A program made the translations under genes and the position numbers. The notes under the pieces are model-generated. The model was not told the origin of the DNA and did no database searches. It saw only the letters and a program-made list of their open reading frames with translations. Below, piece after piece: positions 7,551 through 14,520 of a stretch of DNA of 26,662 bases. The stretch comes from Verrucomicrobia bacterium SCGC AAA164-M04 (GTDB taxonomy: Bacteria > Verrucomicrobiota > Verrucomicrobiae > Verrucomicrobiales > Akkermansiaceae), in the NCBI GenBank assembly GCA_000383735.1, contig KB912128.1:1-26662 (forward strand). The letters are read 5' to 3'. The first letter of the stretch is position 1. Each line of letters opens with the position of its first letter.

Positions 7551-9725
7551 ATGCAAGGTAGCAATCAAACAAATATCGAATCCACTCCTTCCATTGATTA
7601 TTGGCAGATTCTAAAAAATCGATATGGAGTGATTTTGCTCACGTTTCTGCTCGTTTTTATGACGGCTGCAGTGATCACGTCTGTGATCCCAGAAAAGTAT
7701 GAAAGCACCTCTGTTGTGCAAGTTCATCCATCGACTATTGCGATCACTCCTTTCCGGGGTCAAAGCTCAGTCAATCCTGGTTCGCAGATGACTGCGCAAT
7801 ATTTGCAAAATGAGTTTGAGACAATTATTGCACCCGAGACTCTTAAGCAGGCGGCCGAGATGGCTCAACTTCCTGCTCAGTGGGAAATGGAGATGGATGT
7901 CGTGGTGAATATTCTGAAAGGGATTGTGGAAACAACTCCAAGACGGGGTACCGATTTTATTGAAATCAATGTGCGGCATGCAAGTGCCAGCGATGCAAAA
8001 GACATCGCAGAATCTGTCGCTGAGGCTTATATTCTCCGCCGTAAAAAGACTGAGGAAGATCGCGCCAAAAAAGCGCTGAAAGCGTTAGATAACGAAAAAC
8101 GTGAGCTAAGTGATTTGGTGCAAGACTATCGGAAGGATCTCACAGTTTTAATCCAACAGTATGGAATTCCGTATTTTGATGGTGGGAGTGCTGGCAATCG
8201 CTTGGGTTTAAGCGAGCAGGCAATGTTTCAAAGCGCACGCGCAAAGCTTGCCAACTTTGAAACACAGGCAGATCAAATAAAAATTCAAATTGATAAGCTA
8301 GTCCAACTGACAAGTGAAGAGTTAATTAGCTATGCGGCCGGTCTTGATCTGCCTCAAAATCAGGTAACTTCTTACGCCAATCAAAACCGTCAGGCGGTAG
8401 ACCGAATGCTCGACCTGTCAGCTCAAGGGCTTGGGCGAAACCACCCTGATATGGTTACGATGAATCAACGTGCTAAAGGAGCACTGGAAAAAGCTCATGA
8501 AGAAGTCGTGTCGTTAAAGGAGGTGCTTAAGACGAAGCTTGATCTTGTTGAAAAGCAAGTTCTTAAGATGCGGGAAATGGTCGATGATCGCAAGGAGGAT
8601 GCCATTACTCTTTCGTTGAAACAGACAAACTACACTCAGGCTAAGGAGCAATACGAGCAGGCTCGAGGAATGCTTCGCGAAATGAAGTTTAAACATTCTG
8701 AGGCGACAATTCTTCTAAAGATGCCACGTGATCCCATCACTCTCCACGAGACTCCCAAAAAAGCCAGCAAACCTGTGTTTCCAAATTTCACAATGAACCT
8801 GCTACTTGGCGCAGGTGTAGGTTTAATTTTTGGAATCGCGATTGCTCTCTTGCTTGAGCATCTAGACACATCTGTAAAAAGCCTTGAGGATGTCGAGCGC
8901 TATCTTCAGGTGCCGGTTCTTGCTGTTATTCCGAAAGACGTTGGAGTCCTTCACAAGCAAAGCGGCATGAGTCCAGATGCCGAGGCATACCGAATTCTGA
9001 GGACCAATATTGAGTTCAACCGAAAAAATCCAGATAATAATTCGATTACGGTAGTCTCCGGTGGAGCTGGTGAAGGTAAGTCAACGACCTTGGTCAATCT
9101 TGCATACGTTTGCGCACAAGGCGGATACACTACGTTGATGATTGACGCTGACCTGCGTCGTCCTCGTCTTCATACGTTCTTCGATATTAATAATTCGGTT
9201 GGCCTTACTAACTACCTCACTACTGACTTGGCCCTGGAGGATGTTATTTTGCAGACGCCAGTCGATAATCTCTACTTCATGCCTTCCGGAATTCTGCCAG
9301 CTGACGCAGCTGGTATTCTGAACTCCCGCCGGATGTCCGAACTTCTTCAGGATGTGAAGCAGCGCTTTGATCTTGTGTTAGTTGACTCGCCGCCGATCCT
9401 TGGCGTCAGCGATGCCGCAGTGCTTGCAAGTGAAGTTGACCTCACCATGGTCGTGGTTCAGCACCGCAAGCTTCCTCGAAATATGTTGATGCGAGTTAAG
9501 CAGGCTGTTGAGAATGTAGGTGGCCAAGTGATCGGAGTTGTCTTGAACAACGTTGATGTGCGCAGTGATAGCCAATATCAGTATTACACTAGCTACTATA
9601 CCTACTATGCTCCAAGCAATATGGAGGAGAACCAGAAACCTCAGGCTATGACCGCTCACCAAACGAGTAAATCTGAGCCGAAGAGCTACAGTTCATCTGA
9701 CACGTCAAACGACGACCTTTATTAA
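7551..9725 (+). CDS. polysaccharide co-polymerase / BY-kinase (Wzc-type tyrosine autokinase)
   Basis: A 724-residue inner-membrane protein that couples chain-length control of exopolysaccharide with tyrosine autophosphorylation. The order is Wzz-type N-domain (about 15-110) with membrane helix 26-46, a long periplasmic coiled coil (about 160-385), the PxxP-bearing segment before the second helix (413-435), then a cytoplasmic BY-kinase. The kinase has Walker A GGAGEGKST (504-512), Walker A' MIDADLRRP (530-538) and Walker B LVLVDSPP (608-615). The Tyr cluster at 676-686 (YQYYTSYYTYY) holds seven tyrosines, the usual phosphorylation sites. Fusion of both modules is the Proteobacterial arrangement rather than the split CpsC/CpsD form. 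No Wzb-type phosphatase or glycosyltransferase is present in the window. No Shine-Dalgarno sequence precedes the ATG. Confidence 0.95.
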   Translation: MQGSNQTNIESTPSIDYWQILKNRYGVILLTFLLVFMTAAVITSVIPEKYESTSVVQVHPSTIAITPFRGQSSVNPGSQMTAQYLQNEFETIIAPETLKQAAEMAQLPAQWEMEMDVVVNILKGIVETTPRRGTDFIEINVRHASASDAKDIAESVAEAYILRRKKTEEDRAKKALKALDNEKRELSDLVQDYRKDLTVLIQQYGIPYFDGGSAGNRLGLSEQAMFQSARAKLANFETQADQIKIQIDKLVQLTSEELISYAAGLDLPQNQVTSYANQNRQAVDRMLDLSAQGLGRNHPDMVTMNQRAKGALEKAHEEVVSLKEVLKTKLDLVEKQVLKMREMVDDRKEDAITLSLKQTNYTQAKEQYEQARGMLREMKFKHSEATILLKMPRDPITLHETPKKASKPVFPNFTMNLLLGAGVGLIFGIAIALLLEHLDTSVKSLEDVERYLQVPVLAVIPKDVGVLHKQSGMSPDAEAYRILRTNIEFNRKNPDNNSITVVSGGAGEGKSTTLVNLAYVCAQGGYTTLMIDADLRRPRLHTFFDINNSVGLTNYLTTDLALEDVILQTPVDNLYFMPSGILPADAAGILNSRRMSELLQDVKQRFDLVLVDSPPILGVSDAAVLASEVDLTMVVVQHRKLPRNMLMRVKQAVENVGGQVIGVVLNNVDVRSDSQYQYYTSYYTYYAPSNMEENQKPQAMTAHQTSKSEPKSYSSSDTSNDDLY

Positions 9726-9777
9726 GAAAAAATTCCCTTCATCGGAGCGTGAGCTCCACAACCTATCCTTATATAGA

Positions 9778-10341
9778 ATGAAAAAAATCCTGACCTTATT
9801 AGTCGTGCTCCTTGGTATTTCATCGATGGGTGCCCAGACCCTCATTCGAAACGGCCAAACCCTTACGATCTCAATTATAGGGGTCCCTGTTTCGGAAAAA
9901 GGGCGTCTAGATGCTACCTACTCCGTTTCGTCTACCGGCCATATCGAGATGTGGATGATCGGGAAAGTGAAGGTCTCTGGCCTGACTAAATCAAATCTAG
10001 CCACCAAGATCGCTACCGAATACAAAAAGGCTGAAATTTACACAAATCCAGTGTTTCAGGTTTTTAGTGGAGCTGATGCGAGAACTCAGGATAGCCAATT
10101 CTATACCGTTGGTGGCGAAGTTCGTGCTCCGGGCCAGAAGCAATGGACCGAGGGAATGACTCTTTATTCTGCCATTCAGGGGGCCGGAGGGGAAAGTCCC
10201 TATGCTGCTATGAATCGTGTGAGGCTCTATCGTAATGGTAAAAAATATGAGTATGATATGAAGCGCCAGGAGCACAAGGCGGTGAAGATTTATGTTCGTG
10301 ATGTCATTGAGGTTCCGGAGGGAAACTTGATTGGCAGATAG
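9778..10341 (+). CDS. Wza-like polysaccharide export protein (Poly_export/SLBB), periplasmic and without lipobox
   Basis: A 187-residue protein with a signal peptide (1-19, ending MGAQ). A Poly_export-type domain (about 24-95) contains RNGQTLTISIIGV, VSSTGHIEMWMIGKVKVSGL and the AEIYTNPVFQV strand. An SLBB-type domain follows (about 108-180), with FYTVGGEVRAPGQ and DVIEVPEGNLI. Classical Wza is about 380 residues and a Cys-acylated outer-membrane channel. This protein has no lipobox Cys and no C-terminal amphipathic channel helix, so it is better seen as a periplasmic adaptor working with the autokinase and the beta-barrel 2.3 kb upstream (inference). It is the last gene of the block and is followed by a strong terminator. 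Confidence 0.88.
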   Translation: MKKILTLLVVLLGISSMGAQTLIRNGQTLTISIIGVPVSEKGRLDATYSVSSTGHIEMWMIGKVKVSGLTKSNLATKIATEYKKAEIYTNPVFQVFSGADARTQDSQFYTVGGEVRAPGQKQWTEGMTLYSAIQGAGGESPYAAMNRVRLYRNGKKYEYDMKRQEHKAVKIYVRDVIEVPEGNLIGR

Positions 10342-10366
10342 TTTCTCACTAACTAATCATCTTTCA

Positions 10367-10400
10367 AACAGGCCTCTCAGTTTTAGAGGCCTGTTTTTTT
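10367..10400 (+). terminator. strong intrinsic terminator closing the polysaccharide export block
   Basis: CAGGCCTCT (10369-10377) pairs perfectly with AGAGGCCTG (10385-10393) around a 7-nt loop. Seven T follow (10394-10400), and an AA at 10367-10368 can extend the pairing. Confidence 0.9.
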
Positions 10401-10448
10401 GTTTCTGTGAGATTGATTCGTTTATTTGGGGGAGTAGTCTTCCCAGAC

Positions 10449-11177
10449 ATGAAAACCGTCGCAGCCTTCTTTCTTGCACTTTTCGCCGGTGGTGTGAGTG
10501 CGGAAGAATTACCCGATCTTGCGCCACTTTCATCCGGAAATTTTGAAAAGCGGCAAGCTTCCCAAAAGGCAGTCAACGACTGGGTGATTTCAAATCATGA
10601 GGTTGCTAAGGAGGTCCTGTTAAAAAAGTATCTCCAAACTGACAATCCGGAGGTTCGGGTGCGCCTCATTCCTCTCCTCGAGCGTTCCTATTTTAAACCG
10701 AAGGGCTATGTGGGCATTATCATGTCTCCCGAGTTAAAGGATCCCAATGCGAAGCCTCCCGGACAGGGGCTGCAAGCCCGAGAATATCATGGAGTTCTTA
10801 TTACAAAGGTTTTCCCAGAGACTCCCGCTGAACTGAGTGGGTTGAAATATGAAGATGTCATTCTCAAAATTGATGATTGGGAGGTCCGTGGAGGATCCGA
10901 TTTGACTTCAAAGGTGGCATCGCAGATTCAAAAAAACCCACCTCAAACGCCAATTGCTCTGGAGGTCAAAAGAGGGAATAAGATGATCTCAATTGAGCTT
11001 AAATTGGGCATTCTTCCAACTCCCAGTGAGCGCGTCCGTGATATGCCAAGGACGTCGTTTGGAGTCCGCTCCTCTTCTACCTTTGAGGTTTTCGAGCAGA
11101 TGAAGGAGTTCAGAAATTGGCTCGACAGAGAAATTGATAAGGAAAGGAAAAATCTCATCGCTGATCGTCGCTTGTAG
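10449..11177 (+). CDS. secreted PDZ-domain protein
   Basis: A 242-residue protein starting at ATG 10449, which opens a clean signal peptide (MKTVAAFFLALFAGGVSA). An in-frame GTG at 10407 lies close to the terminator T run and would bury that signal, so it is rejected. Residues about 25-80 look helical (NPEVRVRLIPLLER, reminiscent of a HEAT-like repeat). A PDZ domain covers about 85-185: GYVGIIMSPE, then HGVLITKVFPETPAELSGLK, DVILKIDDWEV and IALEVKRGNKMISIELKLG. No protease catalytic domain is present, so it is a PDZ adaptor or chaperone rather than a DegP-type enzyme. It lies 56 bp upstream of the Prc-type protease on the same strand, so joint action on misfolded or C-terminally tagged envelope proteins is a reasonable inference. 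Confidence 0.82.
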   Translation: MKTVAAFFLALFAGGVSAEELPDLAPLSSGNFEKRQASQKAVNDWVISNHEVAKEVLLKKYLQTDNPEVRVRLIPLLERSYFKPKGYVGIIMSPELKDPNAKPPGQGLQAREYHGVLITKVFPETPAELSGLKYEDVILKIDDWEVRGGSDLTSKVASQIQKNPPQTPIALEVKRGNKMISIELKLGILPTPSERVRDMPRTSFGVRSSSTFEVFEQMKEFRNWLDREIDKERKNLIADRRL

Positions 11178-11233
11178 ATTATACTCCAACTACGGTTGGG
11201 CTGTAAGCCCTCAAATAAATTCCACCAATTTTA

Positions 11234-13465
11234 ATGAAAAAAACTCTTATGCGTTTCTTGATTCCAGTTTTGGCGCTGTGGCTCATTCCTAGTTGCACAA
11301 CGAAGGCTGCTGCCTTTGACCTGGTTGCTAGAGAAATGTCCCGGATTCTTCAAAATGGCCACTACGCTCGTCTTGATTTTGATGACGAACTCAGTAAGCG
11401 GATTTTTAATGATTACGTCGGAGACCTCGACCCATCAAGGCTTTACTTTGAAGAGGCTGATATCGTCAAGTTGGGGGAGAAATATGAAACGGAACTCGAT
11501 AATATGCTTCTTGGCAAGAAGTCGATGGCGGCCGCTAGCGACATTTATGGAGTCTACAAGAAACGGGTGATCGAGCGGGCTGCGGTAGTTGAGCAATTAC
11601 TCAACAAGCATGAGTTCAGCTTCACAACCGAAGAATTTATCGCACGTGATCGCGAAGATGCTGCGTGGCCTAAGAATGCTGAGGAGGCAAAGAACCTTTG
11701 GCGGCTTCAACTTAAGGAGGCCCTCCTTGCTGAGACCCTGCGCCGTCAGGAGATTGCCCGCCGCGCTAAGGAGCAGGGGAAGAAAAATCCTCTGAAGGAC
11801 CAGCCAGAAGCGAAGGAAAAAATTTCACAACGATATGAGCGGTTTTTCAAAACAATTGAAGGGGCAGATGAAGAGGATATCGCCAACTATTTCCTCAGCG
11901 CTGTAGCGCGTGCTCATGATCCTCATTCCGAATATTTTAGTGCACGCGAGCTTCAGCAGTTTCGGGTTAACATTCAGAATCGCTTGGTTGGAATCGGTGC
12001 GCTGTTGCGCGCTGAGGATGATGGTGCGACAAAAATCGAAGGAATTGTAAACAATGGTCCAGCTGACCGTCAGGGCGAATTAAGCCTCAAGGATCGCGTG
12101 GTCGGAGTCGATTCTAAGAATGATGGGAATTGGGTGGATATCATGTTCATGCCACTGGACAAAGTGGTTGAAATGATTCGGGGAGAAGATGGCGTGGAAG
12201 TTGCCTTGAAAGTCGAGCCCGCTGGAGCTCCGTCAGGAGAAACTCGAATCATCGTGATCAAAAGGGAAGAGGTGACCATGAAAGATGAGCTCACTACGGC
12301 CGAGGTTATCGATTACAACATGGGTGAGGATAAAATGAAACTTGGCGTGATAAAGATGCCTTCCTTCTATTTTGATCCTGAGGATCGAAACGTTCGTGTG
12401 TCCCGCGATTTGGAAATACTTTTAGATCGCCTGAAGAAAGAGAATATTGACGGCTTGGCGATCGACCTTCGTGGAAACGGTGGGGGCTCGCTCGAAGAAG
12501 TTCGTCGAATTACTGGATTCTTTGTTGGGGCTGGTCCGGTGGTGCAGATTAAGATGACCAATGGGCACATCGAGCCGTTGAAGTCGCCATTCCGTAAGCC
12601 ACTTTACGATGGGCCTATTGTTGTATTGACCGATAAAGGAAGCGCTTCAGCTAGCGAAATTCTTGCAGGAGCTCTACAAGACTATAATCGGGCTGTTGTG
12701 GTAGGTGAGTCTTCGACTTATGGCAAAGGAACTGTCCAGCAGCCGCTGGAAATTTCGCGCTTCATGCCACCCCTAGCAAATCGTGAACGTGCCGGGGCGG
12801 TCAAACTTACGATTCAGAAATTTTACCGAGTCGCTGGAAGTTCTACCCAGAAATTGGGAGTTGTGCCGGACATTATTTTGCCTTCGGTAAGGGACGCCTT
12901 AGAGGTAGGTGAGAAGTATGCTGACCACGCTCTCGATTACGATAAGATCCGCCGTGCGCAGGATCTGAATCCGTATAGCCGTCAAAATCTCTTCATAACG
13001 ATGCTCACCGATAAAAATGCCAAGCGAGTTTCTGCAAACAAGGATTTTGCCTATATTCTCGAAGACACTGAGCGAGTGGAGAAGCGGATGAAGGAGAATA
13101 AGGTTTCCTTGAATATGGAAAGTCGCAAAGAAGAAATTGCTAAAGCAGATGTCCGCCGCAAGTCCCGCAATGCTGAGCGCCTCAAGCGCTTTGCTGAGAT
13201 TGAGAAAAGGGATGAAGCGACCTTTAAGATGTATCGCCTGACCTTGGACGATGTGAACCTCGATAAATTACCTGAAGTGAATTTGGAAAATGATTCTCAG
13301 CGACACATGCGGCAGGCGAAAGATGAGGTTGCCGATCTAGATGATACTCCGGAATGGCCAAGTGGAGTGGATGCGACTAAGCGTGAGGGTTTAGCGGTTT
13401 TACGTGATCTTGTCAGCGCGGTGAAGGCTAGCAAACTTGCGGGTGTTTTGGAGCGAGGAGATTAA
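11234..13465 (+). CDS. prc: tail-specific (carboxy-terminal processing) protease, peptidase family S41
   Basis: A 743-residue periplasmic protease of the long Prc/Tsp type, which degrades proteins from nonpolar C-termini and trims peptidoglycan factors. The order is signal sequence with a possible lipobox (LIPSC, C21), helical Tsp N-domain (about 28-235), PDZ (about 245-345), S41 catalytic core (about 350-550) and the C-terminal Tsp tail domain (about 575-735). The Ser/Lys dyad is S472 in KGSASASEI and K498 in YGKGTVQ, with the conserved Asp D483 in LQDY. DGLAIDLRGNGGGSL (406-420) is the S41 core strand. The lipobox has Pro at -2, so acylation is uncertain. The gene is 6 bp upstream of the YggS-type gene. 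Confidence 0.95.
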   Translation: MKKTLMRFLIPVLALWLIPSCTTKAAAFDLVAREMSRILQNGHYARLDFDDELSKRIFNDYVGDLDPSRLYFEEADIVKLGEKYETELDNMLLGKKSMAAASDIYGVYKKRVIERAAVVEQLLNKHEFSFTTEEFIARDREDAAWPKNAEEAKNLWRLQLKEALLAETLRRQEIARRAKEQGKKNPLKDQPEAKEKISQRYERFFKTIEGADEEDIANYFLSAVARAHDPHSEYFSARELQQFRVNIQNRLVGIGALLRAEDDGATKIEGIVNNGPADRQGELSLKDRVVGVDSKNDGNWVDIMFMPLDKVVEMIRGEDGVEVALKVEPAGAPSGETRIIVIKREEVTMKDELTTAEVIDYNMGEDKMKLGVIKMPSFYFDPEDRNVRVSRDLEILLDRLKKENIDGLAIDLRGNGGGSLEEVRRITGFFVGAGPVVQIKMTNGHIEPLKSPFRKPLYDGPIVVLTDKGSASASEILAGALQDYNRAVVVGESSTYGKGTVQQPLEISRFMPPLANRERAGAVKLTIQKFYRVAGSSTQKLGVVPDIILPSVRDALEVGEKYADHALDYDKIRRAQDLNPYSRQNLFITMLTDKNAKRVSANKDFAYILEDTERVEKRMKENKVSLNMESRKEEIAKADVRRKSRNAERLKRFAEIEKRDEATFKMYRLTLDDVNLDKLPEVNLENDSQRHMRQAKDEVADLDDTPEWPSGVDATKREGLAVLRDLVSAVKASKLAGVLERGD

Positions 13466-13470
13466 ATTAT

Positions 13471-14154
13471 ATGTCCCACATCGCCGAGAACTTGGAGGTG
13501 GTCAAAGGTCGGGTAGCTGAGGCTGCTGCTCGTTCCGGACGCAAAGTTGATTTACTGGTGGTTTCTAAGACCTGGCCGGTAGAAGTTTTAAGCGAGGCGG
13601 TTGATGCGGGGCAGGTCTTATTTGGCGAAAACCGGTTGCAAGAAGGTGAGGAAAAGATTCCGAATCTTCCCGATGATTTGGAGTGGCACTTCATTGGAGG
13701 ACTGCAGCGAAACAAAATCCGTAAGGTCCTGCCTCTTTTCCCTGTGATTCACAGCATTTCATCAATGAAACTAGCTCGTTTTACTGATCGGGTTGCTGGC
13801 GAGTTGGGGCTAATAGCCAAGATCTATCTGGAGGTCAATATCGGAGCGGAGGAGAGCAAACACGGATTTTCTCCCGATGAACTGAGGGGGAGTTTGGAGG
13901 AGATGTCTGAGCTTAAGCATTTCGATTGGCAGGGCTTGATGTGCCTCCCACCACGTGTCGCAACTCCTGAGGATGCTCGGCCATGGTTTGCGAAAGTGCG
14001 TGAGTTGCAGGAAGAGCTTGAAGTGACCTCAGGGCAAAAGCTTCCGGGCTTGAGTATGGGAATGAGTGGAGATTTTGAGGTGGCGATTGAAGAAGGTTCG
14101 ACGATTGTCCGCGTGGGGTCGGCGATCTTCGGCCCGAGGATCAAAAAGCTATGA
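13471..14154 (+). CDS. YggS/PLPBP-family pyridoxal 5'-phosphate homeostasis protein
   Basis: A 227-residue cytosolic PLP carrier of fold type III. Members buffer PLP and influence amino- and keto-acid pools without known catalysis. The PLP Lys is K33 in VVSKTW. FGENRLQE (51-58) and WHFIGGLQRNK are the family segments, and GLSMGMSGDFEVAIEEGSTIVRVGSAIFG at the C-terminus holds the phosphate-binding residues. The second segment usually reads HxIGxLQxNK, so FIGGLQRNK is normal. The last codons overlap the next start by 4 bp (ATGA, 14151-14154), so the two are translationally coupled. Confidence 0.93.
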   Translation: MSHIAENLEVVKGRVAEAAARSGRKVDLLVVSKTWPVEVLSEAVDAGQVLFGENRLQEGEEKIPNLPDDLEWHFIGGLQRNKIRKVLPLFPVIHSISSMKLARFTDRVAGELGLIAKIYLEVNIGAEESKHGFSPDELRGSLEEMSELKHFDWQGLMCLPPRVATPEDARPWFAKVRELQEELEVTSGQKLPGLSMGMSGDFEVAIEEGSTIVRVGSAIFGPRIKKL

Positions 14155-14459
14155 GTGTTATTAAACTGGAGAACATTGCCATGATTGGAGATGAGGTCGC
14201 CTTGGCTTGGGGTGATGGCGGTGAAACTTATCTAAACTTCGAACAGCTGCGCCGAGCATGTCCCTGTGCAGCTTGTCAGGGTGAGCCCGATGTAACGGGC
14301 AAGGTTTTGGTTCCCAAGGTGATTCTCACTAACAAGAGCTTTGAGCTTCGCCGCCATCAAGTTGTTGGAGGCTACGCGGTCCAGTTTTTCTGGGCTGATG
14401 GCCATAGCACTGGAATTTACTCCTTTGATTTTTTAAGAAGGCTCGGTGAAGGGCAGTAA
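14151..14459 (+). CDS. DUF971 protein with zinc site (gamma-butyrobetaine hydroxylase N-terminal-like domain)
   Basis: A 102-residue stand-alone DUF971 domain. CPCAAC gives C37, C39 and C42, and H85 in WADGHSTGIYSFDFLR completes a Cys3His zinc site. The spacing matches the N-terminal zinc domain of human gamma-butyrobetaine hydroxylase (C38, C40, C43, H82). No oxygenase domain is attached. Bacterial stand-alone members are often found near Fe-S assembly or Mrp-type genes, which are absent here, and their role is unproven. The start overlaps the stop of the PLP-protein gene, indicating coupled translation. Confidence 0.9.
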   Translation: MSVIKLENIAMIGDEVALAWGDGGETYLNFEQLRRACPCAACQGEPDVTGKVLVPKVILTNKSFELRRHQVVGGYAVQFFWADGHSTGIYSFDFLRRLGEGQ

Positions 14460-14469
14460 AGCTAGAGGC

Positions 14470-14497
14470 AAAAAAACGAGCCACCTTAGTTGCCCGC
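14470..14497 (-). terminator. intrinsic terminator (minus strand) after the large secreted helical protein
   Basis: On the minus strand GCGGGC (14497-14492) pairs with GCTCGT-type sequence (14481-14476) across a 10-nt loop, with two G-T pairs. It is followed by a T run (A run at 14470-14476 on the plus strand). It sits just past the stop at 14521. Confidence 0.55.
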
Positions 14498-14520
14498 TTT
14501 AAAGATCTGAATGGTTGGTT

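Noticed and set aside
5481..10400. Idea that the polysaccharide block is a genomic island inserted at tRNA-Gly
   Set aside because: No integrase, no transposase, and no second copy of the tRNA 3' end is visible; base composition does not shift clearly at the borders.
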